DNA of 64,000 nt from positions 1 to 64,000 of the forward strand of contig NZ_QNUL01000020.1 of the NCBI RefSeq assembly GCF_003383615.1, in the 5' to 3' direction. The notes beneath the pieces were generated by a model. That model did not search any database, was not told the origin of the DNA, and saw nothing but the letters and a program-made list of their open reading frames with translations. Origin of the DNA: Dyadobacter luteus. Its GTDB lineage: Bacteria > Bacteroidota > Bacteroidia > Cytophagales > Spirosomataceae. The first letter of the stretch is position 1. Every line of letters starts with the position of its first letter. Positions 8,963 to 19,015 of this stretch are shown piece after piece. The position numbers were made by a program, and so were the translations under genes.

Positions 8963-9034
8963 TGGAGGGCCGTCGCTAAGAGTCCAGCCTGCAAATTGCT
9001 TGTTTCAATTTTTATCTGTTAAATACCACGGAAT

Positions 9035-9298
9035 ATGTATGTTATTTTGGTTTATGATATTGGGGAAAAGCGTGTGGGGAAAATGTTGAAGCATTGCCGC
9101 AAGTATTTGAACTGGATCCAAAATTCGGTTTTTGAAGGCGAGATTACGGAGGTTAAATTAAAGGAAATGGTACACAGTGCCCGAAAGATAATGGATGAAG
9201 AATCAGATAGTCTGATCATTTTTAAAAGCCGGGAAGAGCGATGGCTGGACAAGCAGGTTGTAGGTTTAGAGCGGATGTCAACTGATAATTTCTTGTGA
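9035..9298 (+). CDS. cas2: Cas2 adaptation protein
   Basis: 87 aa, the usual Cas2 length, beginning MYVILVYDIGEKRVGKML. The Asp in the first strand (VYDI) matches the conserved Cas2 acidic residue, and RKYLNWIQNSVFEGEI is the typical second helix-strand segment. Cas2 dimers bridge two Cas1 dimers. It lies 72 bp after cas1 and 209 bp before the array, so it is the last gene before the leader. Confidence 0.95.
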   Translation: MYVILVYDIGEKRVGKMLKHCRKYLNWIQNSVFEGEITEVKLKEMVHSARKIMDEESDSLIIFKSREERWLDKQVVGLERMSTDNFL

Positions 9299-9507
9299 AA
9301 ATTGAGAAGTAAAGTCGTCGAAGTAATTTTTCATGACGTTCCTTGACATACTGAAATAAATAAAGCTGTCATTTCTGTTATCTAACTCGCTGATAATTAG
9401 CAGTCGTCGATACCCCGGTAAAATCATAGAACCGAACATCGACGATTTTTTCATTTGTTTTTAACTTAAAAATACCCTTTTATTGCAAAACAAGGCCGTT
9501 TTTGCAA
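9299..9507 (+). promoter_or_regulatory. CRISPR leader
   Basis: AT-rich, gene-free stretch between cas2 and the first repeat, and so the presumed leader with the array promoter and the integration anchor. It contains an 8-bp inverted repeat TTGCAAAA / TTTTGCAA (9483-9490 and 9500-9507) that ends exactly where the first repeat begins. Leader identity is supported by orientation: the repeat ends in the ATTGAAAT tag on the + strand, and the decayed repeat is at the far end. Confidence 0.7.
9404..9451 (+). terminator. Possible terminator of the cas operon
   Basis: Inverted repeat TCGTCGAT (9404-9411) / ATCGACGA (9438-9445) followed directly by six T. The 26-nt loop is long for an intrinsic terminator, so this is tentative. 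It would end cas transcription before the leader. Confidence 0.35.
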
Positions 9508-12500
9508 CGGTCAATCGTACCATGTTGGAATTGAAATTGGTTATTCTTGGTTAAGCGATTTTACTTGTAGCCTCTCTCAATCGTACCATGTTGGAATTGA
9601 AATATGCTGCTGTTGCTTTTGCTGGAGCTGCAATTGCGCTCTCAATCGTACCATGTTGGAATTGAAATTACTGTAGCTCTTCAGGTGTGGGAGTCATGGC
9701 ATTCTCTCAATCGTACCATGTTGGAATTGAAATTCAGGAGTGCCACAATACATTTTATCCAGGTCGTAGAAACTCTCAATCGTACCATGTTGGAATTGAA
9801 ATTGTGCTTACCGAGTGATTCTGCACCCAAATCATCGACTCTCAATCGTACCATGTTGGAATTGAAATCGAAGGGGGAGAGGAAAAGCCCACAGAATTGA
9901 ACATCCTCTCAATCGTACCATGTTGGAATTGAAATAAAAGCAGAAGAAGGCTTCGGCGCGACCCATGATTCTCTCAATCGTACCATGTTGGAATTGAAAT
10001 TAAGCTGGCCGGTGATCAGTGTGAACAGTGAAAGTCTCTCAATCGTACCATGTTGGAATTGAAATTTCAAGGTCAAGAACAAGGCGACAAATTATTAGAG
10101 CTCTCAATCGTACCATGTTGGAATTGAAATCTTCAAACGTTTGACTTTAAAAGCGATAAAATATCTCTCTCAATCGTACCATGTTGGAATTGAAATAAAA
10201 AAAGCTTACAAATAAGGTGGCCCGCAAAACATTCTCTCAATCGTACCATGTTGGAATTGAAATTTGTAGGTATCAAGCGCGTGATTCTGGAAGAGGCTGC
10301 TCTCAATCGTACCATGTTGGAATTGAAATAGAAGAATCTGAAAATAGCTCTTCAATCTAAAAACCTCTCAATCGTACCATGTTGGAATTGAAATATCCAA
10401 CGAGTAGCAGACAACTTTCTTTTCATGTGCTCTCAATCGTACCATGTTGGAATTGAAATGATCTTATCTCGTGTTGGAGCTTTACGGACTCTCCCTCTCA
10501 ATCGTACCATGTTGGAATTGAAATGGATAGTGAACGGATACGTCAATGCAGATAGCGGACTCTCAATCGTACCATGTTGGAATTGAAATAGATCAAATGC
10601 AGACGAAGAGGTTTTTCTTCAGACCTCTCAATCGTACCATGTTGGAATTGAAATATGCTCAAATACATTTTCTTACTCGTCCTTGTAGCTCTCTCAATCG
10701 TACCATGTTGGAATTGAAATAAGTGGATCTGATTTGATTTTACAGACAGGGGGCTTCTCTCAATCGTACCATGTTGGAATTGAAATAGGATCTGATCGAT
10801 TACTATCTTGGCAAACGTGAATCTCTCAATCGTACCATGTTGGAATTGAAATTTCCTGGGAGCCGGTATGCATCAATGCTTCAATGTCTCTCAATCGTAC
10901 CATGTTGGAATTGAAATAATTGTGACATTTGAGTATTATTTTAAGTTGATAACCTCTCAATCGTACCATGTTGGAATTGAAATCGGAGCGTAAGGAAGCC
11001 GAAGAGAAGATATATAGCCTCTCAATCGTACCATGTTGGAATTGAAATAGCGAAGCAAGCTATAGCAGAGGCTACGGTTACCAAACTCTCAATCGTACCA
11101 TGTTGGAATTGAAATGTAATTAGGCAGGAAAGAATCATTATCAGGCCGTAACTCTCAATCGTACCATGTTGGAATTGAAATTCCTTATCCTTTATCTCGC
11201 ATTCAAGATTTATAAAACGGACTCTCAATCGTACCATGTTGGAATTGAAATGGATGTCACATTGTCACTGTTGTTGATGTACGATATACTCTCAATCGTA
11301 CCATGTTGGAATTGAAATTACACATCTTCCGCATAGGCAGCATCCAGAAACGTCTCTCAATCGTACCATGTTGGAATTGAAATTAATTATATAGTAATCG
11401 AATGATGGAGCAGTGGCAAGCTCTCAATCGTACCATGTTGGAATTGAAATCCCAAGGCATTCCGGATATCTTCAATCAAAACCTGACTCTCAATCGTACC
11501 ATGTTGGAATTGAAATATACCTAAAGCTCTATTTGCAATTTTTTGAGGTATCTCTCAATCGTACCATGTTGGAATTGAAATTTAACAGCCCTCAAATTGG
11601 CGGCAAGTCTGGCGATCTCTCAATCGTACCATGTTGGAATTGAAATCGTTTCCTACCTCTGGTTTTTAAAAAGAATATGATTCTCTCAATCGTACCATGT
11701 TGGAATTGAAATGTTGTAATCATTTATAAGCTTCGTAAGCTCTTCAATCTCTCAATCGTACCATGTTGGAATTGAAATGATACGCCAAGTTTGAGACTGT
11801 AGCGGACAAGCCGCTCTCAATCGTACCATGTTGGAATTGAAATCTATTTCAGTGGCTTAATGCAAAGGACGGAACGGATCTCTCAATCGTACCATGTTGG
11901 AATTGAAATTTCGAGATTCGTGAATGCATTGATTCTGTTAACCCACTCTCAATCGTACCATGTTGGAATTGAAATGAAGCAAAGATTAGTAATTGACTTT
12001 GACCTGGAATACTCTCAATCGTACCATGTTGGAATTGAAATTGGATGAAGAGATTGAAAACTTCATTAAAACCTTCCTCTCAATCGTACCATGTTGGAAT
12101 TGAAATTCAATGAAAAAGCGATAGAAAATTTAGGTCAGCAGACTCTCAATCGTACCATGTTGGAATTGAAATTTTTATGTTTGCTTTTAATATATATAAG
12201 TGGTACTCTCTCAATCGTACCATGTTGGAATTGAAATTCATCGACAGGAAAGGAGGGGGGAGCTGAGACAGGACTCTCAATCGTACCATGTTGGAATTGA
12301 AATTTCAGGACAGCATTAAAGGCACAAAAAAGGCTCTATATCTCTCAATCGTACCATGTTGGAATTGAAATACAGAAAATACTCCGACTACCTCGCAAGA
12401 AGAATGCACTCTCAATCGTACCATGTTGGAATTGAAATTGGTAAGATGTCCGGCGACGTTTTCGAAAAAGCAGCTCTCAATCGTACCATGTTGGAATTGA

Positions 12501-13888
12501 AATAAAGCAAAACGCGTCAGTACCGAAGTGCTAAAAGACTCTCAATCGTACCATGTTGGAATTGAAATTTTGCGGATTGATGTGGTAGTTGAGCTTTGGA
12601 TCAACCTCTCAATCGTACCATGTTGGAATTGAAATGAAAACTTCCGCCCACTATCGGAAGTAATGGCCGCTCTCAATCGTACCATGTTGGAATTGAAATT
12701 TTGTTTAATCACATTACATTTCATCAACAAAAATGCTCTCAATCGTACCATGTTGGAATTGAAATGCTATTATATGTGGTCTGGACACTGCAATAAAATT
12801 CGATCTCTCAATCGTACCATGTTGGAATTGAAATTAATCCAAGCCCGTACACGCGGTAATGGTCTGGGTCTCTCAATCGTACCATGTTGGAATTGAAATC
12901 GTATTTTGTACCGTATCGACGGCGGATCTGGCGACACTCTCAATCGTACCATGTTGGAATTGAAATTACACATCTTCCGCATAGGCTGCATCCAGAAACG
13001 TTTCTCTCAATCGTACCATGTTGGAATTGAAATCCGGAAGTGCCACCTCCGTCGATAATGATGGTAGCCCTCTCAATCGTACCATGTTGGAATTGAAATC
13101 GTCATCTTTCCCGTAGATTTTCACTTCATTGTAACTCTCAATCGTACCATGCTGGAATTGAAATTCAGAGGCGATTGGACCAAATGCGATACTGAGTACT
13201 CTCTCAATCGTACCATGCTGGAATTGAAATATACGAAGCAGCTAACGGCTTTGTAGGCATTGGTGTCTCTCAATCGTACCATGCTGGAATTGAAATTTAT
13301 TTCAAAAGGACCAGGTGTTTTGCCTGTGTTGGCTCTCAATCGTACCATGCTGGAATTGAAATTGTGGGATGCTCCTGGTAGCCAACTTGGTGGAGATCTC
13401 TCAATCGTACCATGCTGGAATTGAAATTTCGAGTCCGGCGTAAATCTTCGGGTCTGCAAGTATCTCTCAATCGTACCATGCTGGAATTGAAATTATATTG
13501 ATATGCCTGCTCTAGTCGGTCAACCATGTCTCTCAATCGTACCATGTTGGAATTGAAATTATATTGATACGACTGTTCGACACGGTCAACAATATACTCT
13601 CAATCGTACCATGCTGGAATTGAAATAAAATGAAGTATCACTTAGTTTTCGAACAGCTTATCAACTCTCAATCGTACCATGCTGGAATTGAAATAACGAG
13701 CCAAGTCGACAAAAGCTGTAAAAGTATATGCTCTCAATCGTACCATGTTGGAATTGAAATAACTTTTTTAACATGTACACAAGCGAAATTCCCGCTCTCA
13801 ATCGTACCGTGTTGGAATTGAAATTTATTCAAAAACACCAGACTTGTATTGGTGATAGCTCTCAATCGTACCATGCTGGAATTGAAAT
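9508..13888 (+). CRISPR. CRISPR array, 67 repeats of 30 bp with 66 spacers
   Basis: Repeats are 30 bp, starting CTCTCAATCG, with CATGTTGG in the middle and ending GGAATTGAAAT. Spacers run from 34 to 40 nt, mostly 35-37. The first repeat (9508-9537) differs at its second and third bases (CGG in place of CTC). Repeats 2-55 (9574-13099) are perfect. From repeat 56 (13135) onward many carry C in place of T in CATG(T/C)TGG: repeats 56-61, 63, 64 and 67 are C; 62, 65 and 66 are T; repeat 66 (13795) also has ACCGTG. The 3' ATTGAAAT is a typical I-B crRNA tag, so transcription is rightward. Two spacer pairs are homologous: 11319-11353 with 12967-13003, and 13494-13529 with 13560-13596. Confidence 0.99.
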
Positions 13889-13923
13889 TTTTAGAATAAA
13901 TTCAGATTTTTAACTAGTTCAAT

Positions 13924-13953
13924 CTCTCAATCGCACCACCGGTTTGAAGTTTT
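13924..13953 (+). repeat. Decayed terminal CRISPR repeat
   Basis: One spacer length (35 nt, 13889-13923) after the last good repeat, the sequence CTCTCAATCGCACCA matches the first half of the repeat with one change. The second half is degraded. This is the usual leader-distal end of an array and confirms the leader is on the cas2 side. Just beyond it an imperfect direct repeat GCTGTTACC...CTTTGTG occurs at 13961-13978 and 13993-14012; its meaning is unknown. Confidence 0.85.
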
Positions 13954-14169
13954 CCTTCAGGCTGTTACCCTTTGTGGCTGATAAGATTTTGAGCTGTTAC
14001 CGCCTTTGTGACTTTTTAGTAATTACGAAAGGCTATTCGAAATGAGCATACGGTTTCGATGTCTATAAACTGTGAGCGCTTCAATAGTAAACCCACCTCA
14101 ATAACGTCTTTTACTTGCGACCGCATTCCGGTCGCATTTTTTATTCCCAAACCAATCACACGACCTGAC

Positions 14170-15537
14170 ATGAATTCTTTTAATATCAACCGGCGCCAGT
14201 TTTTGTATGGTGCCACTGCGACGCTTGCATTGTCCACTTTTGGTGCTCGCGGGATGGATCTGATTAATCCGGCCAAACCTTTCAGAGTTGCGCTCATCGG
14301 AACAGGATGGTATGGTAAAAGTGATCTTTTCAGACTGATACAGGTGGCTCCGGTGGATGTGATTGCGCTTTGTGATGTCGATAAAAATCAACTGAATGAA
14401 GCCGGTAAGCTGGTAAGTCAACGTCAGAAATCAGGGAAGGTACCACGACTGTACGGCGACTACACCAAAATGCTGGCAGAAAACGAGCTGGATATTGTCC
14501 TGGTTGGCTCGCCTGATCATTGGCATGCATTACAAATGATAGATTCAGTGAAAGCTGGTGCGCACGTGTATGTGCAAAAGCCGATCAGCGTGGATGTGAT
14601 GGAAGGTGAAGCAATGGTGGCAGCAGCCAGGAAGTATAAGAAGGTAGTACAGGTGGGAACACAACGGAAGAGTACACCGCACTTAATTGATGCCAAAAAA
14701 AATATTGTCGATGCTGGTTTGCTGGGCAAGATATCACATGTTGAGATGTGCTGCTACTATCACATGCGTAACAATGGAAATCCGCCAGTGAAACCCGTTC
14801 CCGATTTTCTGGATTATGAAAGATGGACTGGCCCGGCGCCATTGAGACCCTACGACGATATCCCGCATATCCGCTGGTGGCGTACATTTATGGAATATGG
14901 AAATGGAATCACCGGCGATATGTGTGTACACATGTTCGATACCGTGAGATGGATGCTGAAACTGGGATGGCCTACCCGGATCAGTTCGCAAGGTGGAATA
15001 TATGTGCAGAAAGAAGGTAAATCGAATATCTCGGATACCCAGTCTGCAGTTTTTGAATATCCGGAATTGAACTGTGTATGGCAGCATAGAACCTGGGGAA
15101 CGCCTAATAATCCTGATTATCCCTGGTCATTTACCCTGTATGGAGAAAAAGGGACTTTGTGGGCAAGTACAATGTCATATGATTTTATTCCGCAAGGCAA
15201 AGGCGAAAAAATTCATAAGGATGTCGTTTATGAAAAAGAAAAGTATCCTGAAGATGTAAAAGAAGATCGTATTGAGCTGAATGCGGCTCCTGCCACAAGG
15301 CTGCACATGCTTGATTTCCTGAGTGCGATTGATAAAAGCTCTCGTCCTATTGCTGATATTGAAGAGGGACACATATCTACAGCAAGCTGTATTCTGGCTA
15401 ACTTATCCATGAAAACAGGTCGGCCGCTGGTATACGATCCGGTGAAAAAAGAAGTCGTTGGTGATCGGGAAACGACAGCATTACTTACGCGTGCCTACCG
15501 CGACGGATACAAACATCCGGACTACAGAAACATTTGA
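14170..15537 (+). CDS. Tat-exported Gfo/Idh/MocA family oxidoreductase
   Basis: About 455 aa from the ATG at 14170. I chose this start because it opens directly on a twin-arginine signal (NINRRQFLYGATATLALS). Upstream in-frame ATGs would bury that signal. The Rossmann fold follows with ALIGTGWYG and the NAD(P)-ribose region VIALCDVDKN. VQKPISVDV holds the conserved Lys-Pro of the family, and later WWRTFMEYGNGITGDMCVHM carries a conserved histidine. The enzyme probably oxidises a sugar or cyclitol in the periplasm, with the substrate unknown. It appears monocistronic and ends at a clear terminator. Confidence 0.88.
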   Translation: MNSFNINRRQFLYGATATLALSTFGARGMDLINPAKPFRVALIGTGWYGKSDLFRLIQVAPVDVIALCDVDKNQLNEAGKLVSQRQKSGKVPRLYGDYTKMLAENELDIVLVGSPDHWHALQMIDSVKAGAHVYVQKPISVDVMEGEAMVAAARKYKKVVQVGTQRKSTPHLIDAKKNIVDAGLLGKISHVEMCCYYHMRNNGNPPVKPVPDFLDYERWTGPAPLRPYDDIPHIRWWRTFMEYGNGITGDMCVHMFDTVRWMLKLGWPTRISSQGGIYVQKEGKSNISDTQSAVFEYPELNCVWQHRTWGTPNNPDYPWSFTLYGEKGTLWASTMSYDFIPQGKGEKIHKDVVYEKEKYPEDVKEDRIELNAAPATRLHMLDFLSAIDKSSRPIADIEEGHISTASCILANLSMKTGRPLVYDPVKKEVVGDRETTALLTRAYRDGYKHPDYRNI

Positions 15538-15558
15538 CAAAATATTTATAACGGAATT

Positions 15559-15593
15559 CGCAATGGACGCAAAGTCGATCCATTGCGTTTTTT
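15559..15593 (+). terminator. Intrinsic terminator after the oxidoreductase
   Basis: Perfect 9-bp stem CGCAATGGA / TCCATTGCG with an 11-nt loop and six T directly after. It lies 22 bp past the stop codon at 15537. The remainder of the gap to 15828 shows no gene. Confidence 0.8.
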
Positions 15594-15828
15594 GTTTTAG
15601 GCCTATCTGTATTTGGTTTGTATTTCCTGAAACTTGCAACATTTCTTGTGTCCATTGCGTAAAACTAAAGTGACCGGTGCAGCGAAAAAATAGCAATAAA
15701 AATAAATTTCAGGACCTACATACCAACGACATATGTTATAAGTTTTATAGATATCTTTTTCTGATCTTTAAACCATTTGCCCTCAGAAAGTGTCAGATAA
15801 TTGTTAAACCAATATTTATAACATCAGC

Positions 15829-16404
15829 ATGAAAAACATAGTGAAGTTGACAAAATCCGCCTTGGTTGCGGTTGTGGCAGGGATTCTGTTTATGGCTTGC
15901 AGCCAGGCTCTTCAGGTGAGCTACGATCATGATACATCAGTTAACCTGAAACAGTTTAAAACCTTCAAAGTAGAATCGGAACGTACAATGGAAGAGGATC
16001 CTTTGCTGGGTAGCGAACTGAACAGAAGGCGTCTTGGAGATGCAGTTGTAGAGGTGATGCAAGCAAAAGGTTATACGCTGGATCAGAATAATCCTGAAAT
16101 CATTGTTCGGTTTATGACCGACGTGAAAGACCGTCAGCAGGTGCGCTCCAACAATATGTATTCACCTTATATGTGGTGGTACGGGGGAGGGAATAATATC
16201 TCGACTTACAATTATCAGGAAAGTCGTTTCATTCTGAATATTTATCAGAAAAGTACGGAGAAAATGATCTGGCAAGGCTGGGCCTCAGGTAAGGTAAAAG
16301 CGCCTACGAAGAAAGATGACAGAGATGCTATGATCAAAAACACCATGGCGGATATTCTTAGAACTTTCCCGCAGGCCACACTAGATACGTACAGTCGTAA
16401 ATAA
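15829..16404 (+). CDS. DUF4136 lipoprotein
   Basis: 191 aa with a lipoprotein signal peptide (MKNIVKLTKSALVAVVAG, then FMACS lipobox, Cys25). The mature part fits DUF4136: it begins with a VSYDHDTSVNLKQFKTFKV strand and includes GDAVVEVMQAKGYTL and MIWQGWASG. Members are envelope lipoproteins of unknown role in many Bacteroidota and Proteobacteria. It stands alone with a strong terminator 19 bp downstream. A short Tyr/Trp/Gly-rich loop (YMWWYGGGNN) in the middle is typical of the family. Confidence 0.88.
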   Translation: MKNIVKLTKSALVAVVAGILFMACSQALQVSYDHDTSVNLKQFKTFKVESERTMEEDPLLGSELNRRRLGDAVVEVMQAKGYTLDQNNPEIIVRFMTDVKDRQQVRSNNMYSPYMWWYGGGNNISTYNYQESRFILNIYQKSTEKMIWQGWASGKVKAPTKKDDRDAMIKNTMADILRTFPQATLDTYSRK

Positions 16405-16422
16405 GAGGTCAGGAAATTCATG

Positions 16423-16447
16423 AGGCGATGGAAACATCGCCTTTTTT
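16423..16447. terminator. Intrinsic terminator with GAAA tetraloop
   Basis: Perfect 8-bp stem AGGCGATG / CATCGCCT closed by GAAA and followed by a T-run. It lies between the convergent DUF4136 and DUF2490 genes, so it mainly ends the + strand transcript. Confidence 0.85.
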
Positions 16448-16452
16448 ATTGT

Positions 16453-17250
16453 CTAATGGTTTCTAGAAAATGGATTTTGAATAAGCAGATCGAATGCTAC
16501 ATAAGAAATAGCGTCAAAGTCGCTTCCGGTTTTAAACTGTTCCATTACGCCCAGATCAAGAATAATATCCTGCTCTTTAAACACATGCCGGAAATATACC
16601 GATAACCTGTCTTCTGTAAACTGATAGTTACTCCACTCATGTTCGCGACCAGCAGGTGTATTCAAAGTATATTCATCTACCGTTGAGAGAAATTCATTGG
16701 CACCAAGTAAAAAGTTTGATTTTGAGTTGTTTAAGGGAATACTCGCCTGTGCCTTTAATCTGAACCTGAGTTCTACAGGAGTTGTGGATGGTGTCCAGTC
16801 AGGAGAATAGAAGGTACGGAACTCAGGCCTGAAAGAATAGGTCATATTCAACTTTCCGATCTGTTGTTTCCGGTAAAGTCTGCCATAATATCTTACTTCC
16901 CAACGATAAGCCTGCTCCTGCGCTTCAAATGGAAATTCTTCTTCATATTTATTCTGAAGTCGGATACTGCTGCATAGTGAAGCCTGCCACTTTGGATTGA
17001 ACTTGTATTGAAACTCGTGATTGTAGACGGCAATACTTTGTTTTTTCAAAGGATACCAGCTGTCGGGATTGCTAACTCTGGCTCCTCCAAGGTATGCTGT
17101 TAATGTCCATTTAGGACTCAGATCCTGACTGAAACCAATTGCCCCCCAGGTTGCCAGATTAGTGTCATCAAGTCCGGGTGGTGAAATCTGTGCGAATGAT
17201 GCTATAGAACATGTGCTGAGAACAAGGGCCAGAAGGGCGGAAAATTTCAT
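16453..17250 (-). CDS. DUF2490 outer-membrane protein
   Basis: About 265 aa from the ATG at 17250, which opens a clean signal peptide (MKFSALLALVLSTCSIASFA). An ATG 36 bp further upstream would add a poor N-terminus. The mature protein alternates aromatic and polar residues and has motifs typical of DUF2490: LATWGAIGFSQDLSPKWTL near the start, RWEVRYYGRL, FRPEFRTFY and RLSVYFRHVF. DUF2490 proteins are predicted small beta-barrels. The function is unknown. The gene converges on the DUF4136 gene. Confidence 0.85.
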   Translation of the reverse strand: MKFSALLALVLSTCSIASFAQISPPGLDDTNLATWGAIGFSQDLSPKWTLTAYLGGARVSNPDSWYPLKKQSIAVYNHEFQYKFNPKWQASLCSSIRLQNKYEEEFPFEAQEQAYRWEVRYYGRLYRKQQIGKLNMTYSFRPEFRTFYSPDWTPSTTPVELRFRLKAQASIPLNNSKSNFLLGANEFLSTVDEYTLNTPAGREHEWSNYQFTEDRLSVYFRHVFKEQDIILDLGVMEQFKTGSDFDAISYVAFDLLIQNPFSRNH

Positions 17251-17348
17251 GCAAATTGGTGTCTGGTGTATCATTTTAAAACACACCAGACACTCAAAAG
17301 TTGTTCCAAATCAGCTATTTTAACTGAATATTAATCTTGTGATTGCTC

Positions 17349-18806
17349 TTACAACGCCTTCTGGATAGCAGCATCGAGCGTTTCGTTGTTTGGGAACTCC
17401 TGAGGAATCCATCGCTCAACAATGTTTCCACGTGCATCGATGACAGCAAATGGATAGCGAATATCTACGGCATATTTCTCTTTTAAAAGGTCAATATTTT
17501 CTTCAGAAGCCCACAAGTGTTTGGTGTCAGCTCTTTCGGTAGCATAAGGTTTCCATGTATGAAGAGGTATTCCTGCGGTCATGAGCGTGTATACGAATGT
17601 AACCTTTCCTTTATATTTATCTTCCAGCGCCTTCAACGCCGGCTCATGCTGCCCGATACTGAAAGCAAATACAAGACAAACAGGTTTTCCTTTGAGCTGA
17701 CTAAGAGAAACAGTACTACTATCACCACTTAGTAATGTGAATTCCGGAGCAGCTGCACCTGATTTTAGCGTTTCCTTTGTCGCAATTAGTTTTGAGATGT
17801 AATCAGTATACTGTGATTGAGGCAATGTTGTCTTATAATCAGCCAGAAGCGTTTTTGCAGTTTCCGGGTTCGGAACCGCGGTGGCTGCATAGTTCAGCCA
17901 GTAGGTGAGCAAATAGGCCTGCTGTTTCGGATAAGCCTGCAGTCTGGTTTTGCTGGCAGCATAAATCTCTTTGAGTGCGTCTGCACTGATCTCATAATTG
18001 GTAGATGCCGAAAGCGGGAACTTCCTGATAGACGGAATGGAAACCCAGTTGCGGAGTTCATCACGATACGACTGGCTCAATAAAGCATCATCCGGCAGCA
18101 CTTTAAACTCTGAAAGTGTAAAATCTTCCAGTTCTTTCTGTTGCGCAGGTTCCAGTCGTGACACTCTGTTTCTTCTCATAATTTTTTCCTGAATCAGCCT
18201 TTTGATCACAGCAGATTCTGTTTGTGTAGTGGCATTCACATAAGCTTCAAACGCAGGTGAGGCATTAGGGTTCGACGATTTAAATTGTTGATAAGCTGTC
18301 AAACGTGCTTGCTTCAGACTGTCACTTTGCTGCACCACAGCCTTGTTTTCAATTTGTGCAGGACGGTAGCCGAATACGGGAAGATACTGGTATTGGTTTT
18401 CCAGAAAATGTTTCTGTAAAAAGGTCTGATATACTGCAGTGTTACCAGTAAAGGTGGCATCCGAATTCCCCGGAAAGGTAGCCGTCAGGTCGTCACCTGG
18501 TTGTATGAATAACATCCTTGTTTTATTCACTCCTCCGCCGCTGAACTGCAGCCGCATCATTTTAGGCTCTTTAATAGCAACTGACACCTTTTCGCTCTGC
18601 TTTTCAATCAGATTAACAGATGCGACCGTTACCAGTTCCACGTCGGAAAGTCCGATTCCCAGATTGGGGTGAAAATGAACATCTTCGAGTATGAGTGTAA
18701 TTTGTGCTTCAAATTTCGCGGGAGTGGTGATTGTGACACTCGCAGTATTCTGGGCAAAGGATTGCAGACAAATAAATGTAAGTAACAGAACTGATATCCG
18801 TTTCAT
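17349..18806 (-). CDS. TlpA-like thioredoxin-fold protein lacking CxxC
   Basis: 485 aa with a signal peptide (MKRISVLLLTFICLQSFAQ). The C-terminal 140 residues have a TlpA/AhpC-type thioredoxin fold: GAAAPEFTLLSGDSSTVSLS, then GKPVCLVFAFSIGQHEPAL, where family members normally show WCxxC, and later YPFAVIDARGNIV (cis-Pro strand). The active-site pair is replaced by SIGQHE, so a classical disulfide reductase role is unlikely. The N-terminal 330 residues are beta-rich then helical, as in the large Bacteroidota TlpA proteins. Likely periplasmic; role unknown. It may be co-transcribed with the DUF2490 gene (98-bp gap). Confidence 0.75.
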   Translation of the reverse strand: MKRISVLLLTFICLQSFAQNTASVTITTPAKFEAQITLILEDVHFHPNLGIGLSDVELVTVASVNLIEKQSEKVSVAIKEPKMMRLQFSGGGVNKTRMLFIQPGDDLTATFPGNSDATFTGNTAVYQTFLQKHFLENQYQYLPVFGYRPAQIENKAVVQQSDSLKQARLTAYQQFKSSNPNASPAFEAYVNATTQTESAVIKRLIQEKIMRRNRVSRLEPAQQKELEDFTLSEFKVLPDDALLSQSYRDELRNWVSIPSIRKFPLSASTNYEISADALKEIYAASKTRLQAYPKQQAYLLTYWLNYAATAVPNPETAKTLLADYKTTLPQSQYTDYISKLIATKETLKSGAAAPEFTLLSGDSSTVSLSQLKGKPVCLVFAFSIGQHEPALKALEDKYKGKVTFVYTLMTAGIPLHTWKPYATERADTKHLWASEENIDLLKEKYAVDIRYPFAVIDARGNIVERWIPQEFPNNETLDAAIQKAL

Positions 18807-19015
18807 GGATTTACCGATTTGGTTTGAATTGATTGAAGCAGGAATTGTAAAAACTGTGCCAATATACGTATCAACCCGGGAGGCATGGTCACATTGAGCA
18901 TAAACACTTATTAAAAATGATTCTACATTTTAGAAGCACGTAGCATTTCTATGTGCCGAATCCGTTTGTTTAACTTTTGTTCGACTAATTTTACCTTACA
19001 ATTTACAGGCACCAG

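Noticed and set aside
12835..12899. Histidine-kinase-like motif RGNGLGLS in a translated spacer
   Set aside because: The last residues come from the repeat, so the match is chance.
9604..13821. Many open frames inside the CRISPR array with repeated peptides such as SQSYHVGIEI and LNRTMLELK
   Set aside because: They are translations of the repeat, which lacks stops in some frames. They have no start sites or coding character.
14059..14169. N-terminal extension of the Gfo/Idh/MocA protein
   Set aside because: It would place 37 residues before the twin-arginine signal, so the start at 14170 is preferred.
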